Assembly: GCF_036785885.1 (NCBI RefSeq)
Contig: NC_092317.1
Span: 1,056,501 to 1,120,500, forward strand
Source: Coffea arabica
Taxonomy: Eukaryota > Streptophyta > Magnoliopsida > Gentianales > Rubiaceae
Length of the DNA stretch: 64,000 bases
Direction of reading: 5' to 3'
Part shown: piece after piece, positions 25,162-36,765 of the stretch
Numbering within the stretch: the first letter of the stretch is position 1
Layout of the letters: each line of letters opens with the position of its first letter
The notes under the pieces: generated by a model
The model's input: the letters and a program-made list of their open reading frames with translations, nothing else
Databases searched by the model: none
What the model was told of the DNA's origin: nothing
Translations under genes and position numbers: made by a program

Positions 25162-26261
25162 TTTCTGCAATCAAACTAAAACCTCTGCTCAAGCCTACCT
25201 TAGTATTACTGTCGTCAGAATTTGGCTTTCCAACCTTATAAAGTTGCAATGGAGAATTATATAGAGCTTAAGTTTCTTCTATCCTAGCTGACCGTTCGAC
25301 TCTTAAATATTAAAGAAGCTGTAATTCGTTAAAACTTTTGGGGACATAACAACCAAATTATGAAAGTCTAGATCACATTCTAAATATATCAGCTTTATGA
25401 AATAGCTTTTACAGGGGCATAACAACTGCATAATGAAACTGTAGCAATTTTTTACTAGCTAAGCTGTCCAATGGGAATTGGGAAATATTTAGCAGCTGCA
25501 GTTCCCAATTTCCTCTAGAAAATGAAAGGAACCTACGTATTCTTTAAACCTCAGATTTAGCAACTAATGTCATCAACTGAAGAGCCATACCTTAAACCTA
25601 AACCTATCTCAAAAGACAAATTTTTTTTTTTTTTTTTTTTTTTGTTGGGGTTGGGGAGATTACAACAGCAACCCTGATCAAGTGGAAGAAACGATTGCAT
25701 AAAATTATTTCAAAACCCACATAATCCTTTAAATGAGAAAACATGTGGAGTTCCACTTCTTTGAATAAGGACATTAAAAGGCCTAACAAGCTTTTAAGTC
25801 CCAAAATAAGCATACACCTTTTAGCAAGCTAAACATTCTCTACGCATTTAGCAATTCAAAACGCCCCCAAAGTATCGCAATTAAGGCAAGTCCTAATATA
25901 CAACTACTAACATACCTCCGCGAACCTGGATTGCGACCTTATTGAATTGCGCTACGTCTTATTAGTCCCTCTTCCTCCTGCAAATGAAGGGAGAGCGACA
26001 AATATTTTCAGCGACGGGGACAGAATGGGGCCGAAGGCGGTGGTTTGCGAGGCGGTGGTCGAGGTGCGAATCGACGACGGGGACAGAATTTCTCGAGTTC
26101 CTTGAAAGATTTATTTGGGTTTGTGGGAATAAGGCGGTGGGCTTTCTTGATGTGCCGCGGCTTTTGGGCCGACTGGTAGCGGGAAGCTTGTTAGACGCAG
26201 TTTTTTTTTTTTTTTTTTTTTTTTGTCGCTGGGTATCGGTCACTCCGGACTGGTAATACCG

Positions 26262-26816
26262 TCTGTTAGACGCAGTTAGTTTGGAGAAATTGTGATAGAA
26301 CCTGGTCTCTTTGTGGACCACAAACCTTTTCTTTGTTTGACTTTTAGATGGTGAATAAAATTCTCCATTACATAGTGAATTAAGTGTTTTTTTTTTATAA
26401 TTTTTTTTTTAAAGATTGTTAAGAGTTTTAGTCATTTAGAATATAGACCATTGTCATCATTGAGTATACAAATCGGATTATCTAAAAAGACCATAAAAAT
26501 TTAAAAAAGTTTTTTAAAAATTATTTTGAAATTGGCTACTGACACTAAAAGGTTCAAGCCCTCCAACATAATCGGTTGGATTTGACCAAGCCTAAATACG
26601 TGATTTAGTTCACTTATTTGGGCCCCGAGAGTCCGAGACGACAGGGAATTATTAAACATGCTTCCTCTTACATTCAAGGCGGAGTACAATTATGATTTGA
26701 CATACATTAACTTGTATTATTAGGTAACTAGTTACAGAGATTCAAGGGGCAGAACCAGCTGAAAAAGAAGCAAACTAACGACCAAATATAACAGCTGGAC
26801 GAATTCTTCGAGTCCT
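26262..26816. other. Intergenic DNA, no gene seen
   Basis: Between the TAF9 promoter and the 3' end of the small membrane protein gene; T-rich tracts, no reading frame worth calling. Confidence 0.45.
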
Positions 26817-27200
26817 CTATCTCCAGAAGAAATGTTGCACCGAGGATTGCCATGATAGAACGAGCATTAGCATGACCAAAATGCCAGCAAGTCCCCAAGA
26901 GGAACTCCCAATTTTGAGCACAGACGAAGGCTCTGAAGACGGAAACAACGGAGCTGATCTTGTCCCTCCCCGTGAAGTTGAAGTAGATGATGATGCGGTA
27001 GTCCTAATGGCGACAATTAATCCTGCAACAACCACAGGCAACACAAACCCTGAACTCCATTTCGTTTCATATCGGTATTCACTTCCTCTTCGATCGATGT
27101 ACAATGGCGAAAGCACGATTGCAGATACCAAAGCCAATACCATTGCTACTGCTCTTTGAGAAGATGAATTATGGAATGCATAAGCATTTGATGTTGCCAT
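26817..27200 (-). CDS. Small multipass plant membrane protein, function unknown
   Basis: Single-exon frame of 127 aa from the ATG at 27200 (MATSNAYAFHNS); a further in-frame ATG five codons upstream at 27215 is possible. Hydrophobic segments lie at about residues 15-32 (AMVLALVSAIVLSPLYI), 48-64 (FVLPVVVAGLIVAI) and 98-118 (WGLAGILVMLMLVLSW), with a Ser/Thr-rich loop between the second and third. The C-terminus is SVQHFFWR. The layout and the ETKWSSGFVLP stretch look like a conserved uncharacterised plant family, remembered only in outline. Codon usage, compact hydrophobic pattern and clean start and stop argue for a real gene; no function is claimed. Confidence 0.65.
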   Translation of the reverse strand: MATSNAYAFHNSSSQRAVAMVLALVSAIVLSPLYIDRRGSEYRYETKWSSGFVLPVVVAGLIVAIRTTASSSTSTSRGGTRSAPLFPSSEPSSVLKIGSSSWGLAGILVMLMLVLSWQSSVQHFFWR

Positions 27201-27215
27201 TGGACTCGATCGCAA

Positions 27216-29610
27216 GTTAATATAACGAGTATCAGAGGTTGGTTTCTTGATATAAGAGAACCAACTTGATACGAAAGATTCGCGTTTTACTCTAGGTTGT
27301 CACGAGGGATCGGATCTGATCAATTTATGGTGACGAGAAAATGGTGGTGGTAAAGGAATCTATAGGTGGAAAGTTTGACAGATTAGGTGGAAAAAAGAAG
27401 ACAGATAGCCGTCCAAAAAGCAAAAGGGATTAGCTGATGATGAAAGCTTATAGAAGATAGGGAAAAGAAAGGAAAGAAAGAAGGAAAGTTATTATGACAT
27501 CCAGACGTGGGAAGTAAGGTATTTCTTTACTTTTACGTGGGTTCATACTTAACCCTTGACCTCAAGAATCTATTTTTGTTTTTTTTTTTTTTAGAGTTTT
27601 TCTAACGGGTGCTTTTTGAGGTTTAGTGTCAAGTGTGCTTCGATCGAATTTTACGCGGATCACAGCTTGAAAGTTGAATCTCACAAGTGCGTGTTTGCAT
27701 GCGGGAAGACGTAAAAGTAGCTCAAACTTAAATTTATGGAGCATTGTCTTCGGTTTTCCTCTGTGGCGCATATCGTTCATATAAACATCCAGAAGATGCA
27801 GATGCAAGGACAAGAGACTCTTGTAATCTTAGATCACCATCATCAATATTACGGGCAATGGCAATCATTGGAACTAAAATTTATGGGCAAAATAGTTAAC
27901 AAAGTCTGAATAGCCAACATAAAAGACGACGTCGTCTCACAAAACGATTAAGGAGATGTCTGAATTTTTCGCAGGTCAACAATATCTGACGAATGGTCTA
28001 TCCCAACCCTCTGGAGAGGTCTGACGGGACGGCGAGTAAACTTCTCCCACGGGGGAATAAGAACCGGTCCAGGAGGAAAACAGCAAAGCAAGTTGGCTTC
28101 AAAGTGAAGAGAAATAGTTAAAAATGTGGTCTAATACGAGCCCAGTCGAGAACGCACGAGCTCCCCCGCCAAAAATTAAGTAGCTGGGGTCTTGTTCTCC
28201 AATCTCACTCCGATACTTAACTTAAGCTAGTTATGGTTCGGGAGTTTAATATGCAAGTTGGATTGTCTCCTTATTTTGAGAATATTAGATGAGTATTTAT
28301 AATACTTGTACCTAAGGAAGGACTGATGAGGTCTACTTTCTATATGACATCAAAATGTAGCCTATGACGGTGGTGTCAGATATAAGTCTGATTAGTAGAG
28401 TGACTGTCAGTCAAATCGCTCCATCAATTATCAGTTAATCAAATGGTCGAGGTGTTGGTAGTCCTGAGCAAGGGAGTAGACGAGGTGGGACGCCTCTCCA
28501 GTGTAACCTCGTTGATCACCTTGTCTGGGGTGATTACGAGATGAGGTGTCTGTTGTCGACAGGGAGTGAACGGGCTAATGGAGGACTCAGGCAGACCGAG
28601 GTATCCACATGGTCCAAGATGATGGCCCAATGCAACAGCCTAAAGAAGGCAAGCTCGATCCGTGTGGAGGTTCAATTCACTTACTGGCGCTGTTAGGACT
28701 ATTATCAATAGGCCCTGCAAATTGAGAAATAGTTCTTATAAATCAGATCAAGTTAAAGAGGCTATTAGTCAGTCTAACTGCAATTCATGTTCTTCGAGAA
28801 TCTTTGATGGAGCATAATGTTCATGAAGTTGAAGTGATGATTTAGCTTAATTTGGAAACCGAAAGAGCTTACAAAAGAGATTGATTCAGCCACTAAGATG
28901 ATAGGAGCGGGGACGGAAATTATGCAATGAGAGAAGAAATCCAGATGACAAGCGTAACCGCCAGCTAGCAAAGGAGTCAGCAATGATGGCAGCAGCAATT
29001 TGAAGTATTATTGTGGTGCAACCATTAACAGCATTGAAAATGTTTAGCTGCACCAATTAATGCTTCTAATGTTGAATTCTTGAATAAGAATTCAAGAGCA
29101 AGTGCTATAGCTGCCGCGGTAGCTGCGGCATGGAAACGGCTCAGTTTTAGTAGGTGTACACAATAAATTATGCTACTAGTGAGGTTGTACTAATATGCAT
29201 TACTAGTCTTCCACACGATCGCAACTTCTATGTTCCTGTGATATATTTGGAAGTATATAGCAACTTCGAAATAGTTTTCTGGAGATCAATCTTTAGCTTA
29301 ACACTGGTGAATTGATATGTGCATCATGGGCAATTTCTCAGCACAGCATAGCATAGCTTCTATGTTGTTTAAGTTGGAGTTTCTCCAGGTACACGTTTAG
29401 CAGGCAACGAAAGTAGCCGCCCATAAGTCACAAAATTCAGGAAATTGAAAACCAGGAAAGGCAGCAAGGTTATACCATCTATCTTGTTCTTGTGCATTGT
29501 GATCCTCCTGATTTTATTCTTCCTGTGAATGAGGCGCATTATGATCCTCAAAACTGTCTACAATTGTGTAGTCTGTGGCTGAGTTTCTAATCATGGATCT
29601 TCAGTCTACT
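27216..29610. other. Intergenic DNA, no confident gene
   Basis: Promoter side of the membrane protein gene, then 28.0-28.7 kb of GC-richer sequence with short frames that recall decayed retroelement DNA, and 28.78-29.14 kb with a short hydrophobic frame on the minus strand preceded by an Ala-rich stretch. Neither could be assigned. Confidence 0.35.
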
Positions 29611-29615
29611 ATTAA

Positions 29616-30150
29616 TGTTAGGATCCAAGTGCGGAATAAACAATTATTGAGATATCAAGTGCACAACAATTTAATGAGGAACAAGCCACAAGCATGAAAG
29701 ATAGACGACACACAATATTTAACGTGGTTCGGCTCCACCATTGAGCCTACGTCCACGGAGAGAAAACCCCTTTCTTTATTATGAGAGGAAAACCCTATAC
29801 AAGAATACAACTTGAACTCAAACCCAACCCTTGTATACCATCTCTCATCTCCCAAGAACTCTCTCTCACACCCCATGTATAAGACTACATGATGCCCTTG
29901 TGTATCTCTTGTGTGTCTCTTGTGTAGTTTGCCAACCCACCTATTTATAGAGAACATTACTGTCAAAAAACCAAATAACAATTGGAAACCAATATTATTT
30001 CCTAAACACATATAGAAATAGCATCTAATTCCTGCTAAATAGGGCTTTACTTGACTACTATTTCAAGTAACTAAATCCAATTAGGAAACTAGTTACTTCC
30101 CACACCAAATAAAAAACTTAACTAAAAAAAATTAAACCAATTTCCTAACA
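29616..30150 (-). mobile_element. Solo LTR, 535 bp
   Basis: Starts TGTTAGGATCC and ends TTTCCTAACA (inverted TGTTAGGA ends), flanked by a perfect 5-bp TSD ATTAA (29611-29615 and 30151-30155). Includes a TTTAACGTGGTTCGGC block, which I associate with Ty1/copia LTRs. A CTATAAATAG TATA-like box on the minus strand suggests minus orientation. No internal region or second LTR follows, so it is a product of LTR-LTR recombination. Confidence 0.88.
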
Positions 30151-30226
30151 ATTAATGACGCTAGCATACTTCAGTTTCGCAAGTAGTCGATTAGTAGTGT
30201 ATATAATCTTTCAGCCAAATAAGAAG

Positions 30227-30414
30227 GGGGGGCCACTGGCCATTTGGTCCAGTGGTCATCACCCTCTTTGGTGGTGCTGGAGGTCAGGGGTTCAACCCCT
30301 GTCTCCTTCAAATTTGCTACAATATGTGGTTGGTCTTAGTTGACCATCTCCCCTTGCCCCTTTCCCCTAGATTAAGTTAGTTTAGATTATAGGATATCTA
30401 TCGTTGCAGACAAA
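30227..30414 (+). mobile_element. tRNA-derived SINE, 188 bp
   Basis: Pol III A box TGGTCCAGTGG and B box GGTTCAACCCC near the 5' end, 3' end CAGACAAA before the A-rich tail. Flanked by a 10-bp TSD AAATAAGAAG (30217-30226 and 30415-30424). Similar in length and 3' tail to the SINE at 46276-46462. Confidence 0.85.
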
Positions 30415-30424
30415 AAATAAGAAG

Positions 30425-30950
30425 TGGGGGGAGGGGTTAAGTCTGATTAGTTAGGAGATTGGGATCAAAAAACAGAGTAGCATGCACATGGTGGGGGCGT
30501 CCCGTATGTGGTCGTACTTTGTCTTTGAGAGACAATGACAAGCCATTGCAAATTCAGATTTGTTGTTTTGAATGAATGAGGTATTTTTTTAAACGATTCC
30601 GGCCAGCCAAAACAATCAAACGATTGGTCGTTGATTCTTGCAGAGTTGGATGCCGTTAAGCAAAGGGTGTCGTACTTGATTTATGTTGGTTCAAACTCTT
30701 TTTCCTAGAGTTGGCTAAGCACGTTGCTTAGCCTACTCTTCCTCCCTTGCCGTACTTGAAAATTTTCGACCAAATATATAAAGCACGCATCTCTTATTCG
30801 AACCTAAACACGTGGGGTTTGGTTCATTTATGTGATCACGAGGCATGTAGGATATAAAATTACTAATAGAACTAAATCAAACACAATAATAAAACCACAG
30901 CATAATCTGATGTGACAATAGATTTTGTCAGCAAAATATGGCTTTGTTTG
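30425..30950. other. Intergenic DNA, no gene seen
   Basis: Unique-looking sequence without credible reading frames. Confidence 0.4.
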
Positions 30951-31118
30951 GATAGAGTATTATTCCAAATAATTATTTGGAATGATTACTGTAGTACTTT
31001 TTTGTGATTTGATGTATGTGAGATAAAAAGGTGGTTGGAAATATAAAAAGATAGATTGGGAAATGTGTTTATGATGCAAGCGAAAATTTTTTTTGAAAAA
31101 ATTATCTATCCAAACTTT
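30951..31118. mobile_element. GTTTGGAT-family MITE
   Basis: Left GCTTTGTTTGGATAGAGTATT, right TTATCTATCCAAAC. Internal ATTATTTGGAATGATT and GTTTATGATGCAAGCGAAA are shared with the copies at 54342 and 56043. Confidence 0.75.
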
Positions 31119-31533
31119 CTCTATATTATTTTGACTATATTATTCTGACGTGACAAAATATAGTTTTTTTAAACACGAAGAGTATATATTTTCATTAAAG
31201 AACTATATCGATCAATTTATAAAATTTAAGCAATAATTTTGGTGTATTATGACAATTAAGAAATCATAAGAAAAGGACAAATTTGAAATGAAATTATTGT
31301 ATTCTTTCTCCCAAAATGAGATTTTTAATATTATATTTTGAAATGGATTTTAAATATTACAAAAAGTTTAAAGTAGGAGAATGCTAAGTGACATTTTTTT
31401 AAATTTGAGAATGCTAAGTGAAAATTATCCTATAAAAATTTCCAGCTTTGACCATTTGGTATTGAAAGCAAGGTAATTGTACTTTTGGGGGCAGCAGAAT
31501 GTTAGGAAGGTTTCTGATTGGTTTCCGGACTTA

Positions 31534-32994
31534 GGTGGCGTTTGGTTCGCACGTCGGAATTGGATTCGGATTCGGAATCGGATATCTTGGGTTTGGAATG
31601 AGGTTATTCATTCCAATACATTTGTTTGGTTCAAGTACCTGGAATATGTATCATTACTATAGTTGATGTTTGGTTCGTCGACTCTTTCGGAATGGAATAT
31701 AATAAATATATTATAAATCACATTGTAAATGATAGTTATTGACTCTTTGTAAATGAGATATAAGAAATTTTTACTAATTAAATATATTAGTATAAATGTA
31801 TTAGTAAATTTAGTCTAACTGATTAATAATTTCTATTAGTAAACATGTATAATTATTAGTATAATTGATAATATTAATTATATTACACAAATTAATATAC
31901 ATTATATAATATATATAACTAATATTATTATTATTATAAGTTTGTAACTAATTAAATTAAATATTAAATATATAATTAAATATAAATATACAAATGTTAT
32001 AATATAAATATACAATTATAATTATATAATATATACAAATATTAATTATACAAATATTTTATATAAATGTAATATATATTACATATTAAATATAGTTGTT
32101 ATTATATATTATTATATTTAAAATAATAATAATAATAATAATATAATTTATTAATATTACATACATGTATATATTATAATTATACGCACATATAATATAC
32201 ATATATATTATAAATATATTATTATATAATATTAATAAATTTATAATATATATTATATAAGTATAATTATATTTAACTAAATAATTATAATATATAATTA
32301 TATAATATAATAATATCATTATTATAAGTTTGTAACTAATTAAATTAAATATTATATATAATTAATTATAATTATATGAAAGTTATAATATAAATATAAA
32401 TATATAATTATATAATATATAAATATTAATTGTACTAATATTTTATATAAATATAATGCATATTAATTAGATATAGTTATTATATATTATTATATTTAAA
32501 ATAATAAATATAATTATAAATATATAATTTATTAATATTATATACATGTATTTATTTTAATTATATGCACATATAATATACATTTATAGATATACACATA
32601 TATTATAAATATATTATTATATAATATTAATAAATTTATAATATATATTATATAAATATAATTATATTTAACTAAATAATTATAATATATATTTATATAA
32701 TGTACTAATATTATAATTATAATATATTATATATATGTATATATTATAATATATAATATATATAATATATATAAATATTAATTATATCATTGTATAATTA
32801 TAATATGTAATTGGATTTGTTTCTTGGAATCAAACTTGGGAATCGGACAAAACCCACCAAAATACTTGGGAATGGAGAAACACCAAATTTTTAGAAATCA
32901 TTCCAAGATTTCAATTCCCATTCCAGTGAACCAAACACCATTTATGGGGTTCATTCCATTCCCCGAATCCGATACCCTCTTACCAAACGCCCCC
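31534..32994. mobile_element. Non-autonomous PIF/Harbinger-type element, 1461 bp
   Basis: Ends GGTGGCGTTTGG and CCAAACGCCCCC are inverted repeats, flanked by a 3-bp TSD TTA (31531-31533 and 32995-32997), the Harbinger/Tourist hallmark. Subterminal GGAATCGGA/ATTCCATTCC blocks are also inverted. The interior of more than 1.1 kb is almost pure A/T. It contains an internal tandem duplication of about 390-400 bp (ATAAGTTTGTAACTAATTAA at about 31937 and about 32327). It also shares about 180 bp with the core of the hAT element at 3932-4752. No transposase. Confidence 0.88.
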
Positions 32995-32997
32995 TTA

Positions 32998-33459
32998 GTG
33001 TGGTCGGCAGCCCCACAATTAAAATTTTTTTTTTTTTTCAAGCGGCTATAAACAATGAAATTAGCCCTACTACTGCAACTGCACCAGAGGATTAATAATA
33101 ATTTTATGAGCTTAATATTCCATCTTAATTTACGTCTGATGAAATAGGAGGCTGCACTGCATGGTTTTGGATTGTTGGGCCCACAAAGGCTCGAAGTCCA
33201 ATGTCGCGCACCTTTCGAGAAAGACTCGACAACGGCTCGAATGTCCCGCACCATTCGTTTCGACACCAAACGCAACATTGGAAAAAGACAAAAATTGAAA
33301 AACGTGGTTCCACTTGCAGTTACTATTTATTGAGCGCCGTTTGCTTCCGAATCCGGAATGCCCTCATAAAATTAAATGATAAAACCTCTCGGTCTCGGCC
33401 AATTGTTCTGTTCTCCTCAAGCACCGACTGTCAAAGCATAAACCGCCCCTTTTATCGCC
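32998..33459. promoter_or_regulatory. Upstream region of the alpha/beta hydrolase gene
   Basis: Unique sequence between the Harbinger-type insertion and the hydrolase ATG; probable promoter and leader by position. The transposon lies about 460 bp upstream of the start codon. Confidence 0.4.
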
Positions 33460-35541
33460 ATGGAGAACTTATTGGGTTGTTGGTTTCACCAGCTCCTCTC
33501 CTTCTACATATCCATCAACGCCACCATTCTTCGAAACATTTTTAACCCCCTCATCCACTTCAAATGGCAACCAATCTTCGTCCCCTTGCTCGATTCAATC
33601 TTATCCGTCTATTTTCGCTATTGCCATCTCCAACCCTGCACCCTGGACCTGGATATGCAAACCACCCTGCACTTTTGGACCCCTGCTCACCGGAAAATCA
33701 ACAAGCCCAATCTGGTTTTAGTCCACGGCTTCGGGGGCAACTCAAAGTTTCAGTTCCTATTCCAAATCGGCACATTGGCCCGATCCTTCAACCTCTACAT
33801 ACCCGACCTCCTGTTCTTCGGGAAATCCTACACCCGCAGCCCCGACCGGACGGACGCTTTCCAGGCGAAGTGCTTAAGTGAAGGCTTGAGAAGATTGGGT
33901 GTGGACAGGTACTCCATTTACGGGATCAGTTACGGGGGCTATGTGGCTTATCGGACGGCTGCCATGTCTTCTGAAGCTGTGGATAAAGTCGTTATACTGA
34001 GCAGCGGAATCGGGATGACGGAAGATCAAAAGGAGGAGCATCTCAGGAATATAGGAAGGAATGCTGTGGACATACTCCTGCCTCGGAAACCGGCGGATCT
34101 ACGGTTGTTAGTGACTCTGTCTTTATGCAACTGCAATTTTATCAACTGGGTCCCAGATTATTTCCTCCGGGAGTTCATCACCGTAAGTTCAGCACTAGCC
34201 CATGCTTCTTCTTTATTCTTTTTAATTAATAATTAATGATGCTTCATCGGTTGCCGTGATAGCAAGAGTTAAAATAAAATGTCGAATTTGGAAGTTTTAC
34301 TGACTAGTAGTGTCATTAATTAATTAATTAAGTACCCGTTCCTTCCCACCCCCACACCAACAACAACGACAACAACAAAAAAAAAAAAAAAGAAAGAAAA
34401 CTCATTTCTTCTGCAAATCCTGTCACCATTCCAGACCGCAAGCTAGCTTGTAGCCGAAGCAATTGGACGGACAAGTTGATAAAAAGTTCCACGTTTCTGG
34501 CGTGTGTTCTTCTGGATAACGCTGCTAGCTAGTCTAATAGCCTGATACATGCGAAAATCCAGTTCCGTCCAATGTGCGGTTACGTAGCAGTCATAAATTG
34601 TAAAATCATGCTTCCACTGGGTCCACCACTTTGTCACTTAATTTTCGATATCAACTTAAAAGTAACATACAATATAAAATTGTACTAGTACCATAAAAAA
34701 AAAATAAAAATAAGGCGAGCCATTCTTGTGGATCCATCTGTTTTCTTAAAAGGAAAGAAAACGCCTTCTTAAGAATCAAGATACCCATTTCTTCAAGATT
34801 TGTTAATATGAGAGATGATCATCTTAATTTCCATCCTCCTCTTGTAAGGTGATGTGCAACACCATCAGGAAAGAGAAAAGTGAGCTAGTGGAACACTTGT
34901 TAGCAAAGAAAGCAGATAGCAGTCTTCCAATTTTAGATCAGGTGAGTAATGTTGCATTCATTCATGCTGGCAGATAACAGTAGTGGATTCTGATATCTCT
35001 CACTCCCACTATATATATATCTCAGATTAGGTGTGTGTGTGTTTCCAGAGAAATTAAGAACAGTGATATATCCGCTAGCTTGTCAAGCATGCATTACATT
35101 TTAGGATGAGAGGCGATCACATATGATATGATCTCTTTCTTCGTGATTAAGGGAACATTGCTTATCTGGGGTGACAAGGACATGGTTTTCCCTCTTGTTT
35201 GCGGACGTGAATTGCATAGGTACCCTTATATTTGCTCCTTAATTTTCCTGACCTACAACCTTGGTACGATTCATCGATCCAAGGACCGTGACTATATATA
35301 TATATATGTATCGACAATTTTGGATTAATTTTGCAGACATTTGGGGTCAAAGGCAAAGATGGAAATACTTGAGAACGCCGGGCATGCAGCAAACCTGGAA
35401 TCCTCGTACTTGGTGAATGAATCCATCAAAGCATTTCTATTGAATTGCTCCGCAAAACGAGGAGGTTGTACGCTAGTAGAAAGACAGAGATCCTCGACGA
35501 ATGGCTTGCATTTACTAAATGCACATTTCACGGGTGCATAG
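33460..35541 (+). CDS. Alpha/beta hydrolase superfamily protein
   Basis: Serine hydrolase of unknown substrate, plant family with an N-terminal hydrophobic segment. Four exons: 33460-34182, 34849-34941, 35152-35219, 35337-35541, giving 362 aa. The oxyanion loop is HGFGG (89-93), the nucleophile elbow GISYGG with Ser157, the acid in the WGDKD motif at the start of exon 3 and the base in NAGHAANLE in exon 4; the order is correct for a complete catalytic triad. The C-terminal 30 residues after FLLNC are not part of the fold. Phase joins (CAT AG|A) restore an HR-HLG reading, as in relatives. Relatives act on esters, lipids or hormones; this sequence does not say which. Confidence 0.92.
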
Positions 35542-36430
35542 TATTAAATTTGACAGAAGGAGAATTGACAGAGATCACAGAACAAGTGCCTTATTTATTG
35601 GAGTAGCATATATATAGTCAGTAGTGATTGTCGCTGCGAAGTACCCTTTCCCTTTGGCTGGCCAATTACTCAGGTTCAATCAAGGATTTAAACTGTAACA
35701 CTAGTACTATTCAGCTCATCGTTGTGTCACAACCCCCCAATGAAACTCATTACTATTTGCGTTTCTTACAAGACTATATATGTTAAATGCCGCATATCGG
35801 GGAGATTATAGATATTTCTATTATAACTGGTATGATCAGCAGCTTATACACGAGATTGGGAGTAAATGATCTTCTGATCAGATTGAGAGACATGCATGCA
35901 TGTCCCAGATAGAGTCGAACGCTATATATATCAATATTGTACGCACAAAAGATGCATTGTTGCTCCGCCAACTTACCTCACAACATAATCTTCCAACCAC
36001 AAAATAAAGAAGTCTCTCTGAGTAAAATAGAGTTGATCATTGTTTGGCAAAATTTCCACAAAACTGACTATTGTAATTGTTATGTGGCAATTAGATCTCT
36101 CTTTATGGTCTGTAAGAGAGACACGGTCTAACAGTAGCGCAGATGCACTTTGTTGGTAAATGCTTAGTGTAAAGAAAAAGTTTGTTTGACATTTTGAACA
36201 ACATAAAGAAAAAAAAGGAACAACAGAGAAAAGGACAATCCCTTATCCCAAAAAAAAAAAAGAAAAAAAAAAGTGGTGCTTCCTGCGGTCGTTCGAGTTG
36301 AGTGCTTTTGCAAAATTTGCAATGGTTCACAAGCAAAAGCAACCTCAGCCTTGATCTTCTTCCGACTGGCCGCTTCCCTCTGTTCCCTAGAGTGCACAAC
36401 TTAAGGTCTAGGGTTCAGCCCAACTGCTTT
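35542..36430. other. Intergenic DNA, no gene seen
   Basis: 3' flank of the hydrolase gene, then AT-rich sequence with poly-A runs near 36250-36270. Open frames are composition artefacts. Confidence 0.4.
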
Positions 36431-36765
36431 TGCTTTATTCTGATAGTAGCTAGACTCAAAGATGTGACCGATTCAGTGGGGGGTTTTTGGTTCAACCACT
36501 AATTGAGCAGTTCAATCACGGGTTGGGCAATAGCTATATTATATGATATAACGATATATTTTAAATTATAAAGTTAATAAAATTTTTAAGTCAGCAGTTC
36601 AATAGGCAGTTTTTTCTAATCCGCTGATTGAATCGTCGGATTATTGACTGGTTAATGAGTTTGTTACTTGTCCGATCTAATTGGTGACATAATTCGGTCC
36701 TATAGCCGATTCACTGGTTTGACTAGCTCAACCGCTAGGTCGAGCCGAATTTTATAACTATGCAT
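36430..36765. repeat. Probable degenerate repeat rich in CGGTTCA-like units
   Basis: Alternating motifs such as GGTTCAACC, GATTCACTGGTTTGAC and CTCAACCGCTAGG, ending AATTTTATAACTATGC, resemble a dispersed plant repeat. Termini and TSD could not be fixed. Confidence 0.35.

Noticed and set aside
28439-28630. Short GC-richer minus-strand frame, possible retroelement remnant
   Set aside because: No diagnostic motif, LTR or TSD.
28774-29140. Hydrophobic minus-strand frame preceded by an Ala-rich stretch, possible gene fragment
   Set aside because: I could not match it to any family and the frame is interrupted; no support for a gene or a named pseudogene.
30227-30310. Possible tRNA gene from A and B boxes
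   Set aside because: No acceptor-stem pairing or anticodon arm of correct geometry; it is the head of a SINE with TSDs.
32086-32319. 77-residue Ile/Tyr/Asn frame
   Set aside because: Pure AT-repeat composition inside the Harbinger-type element.
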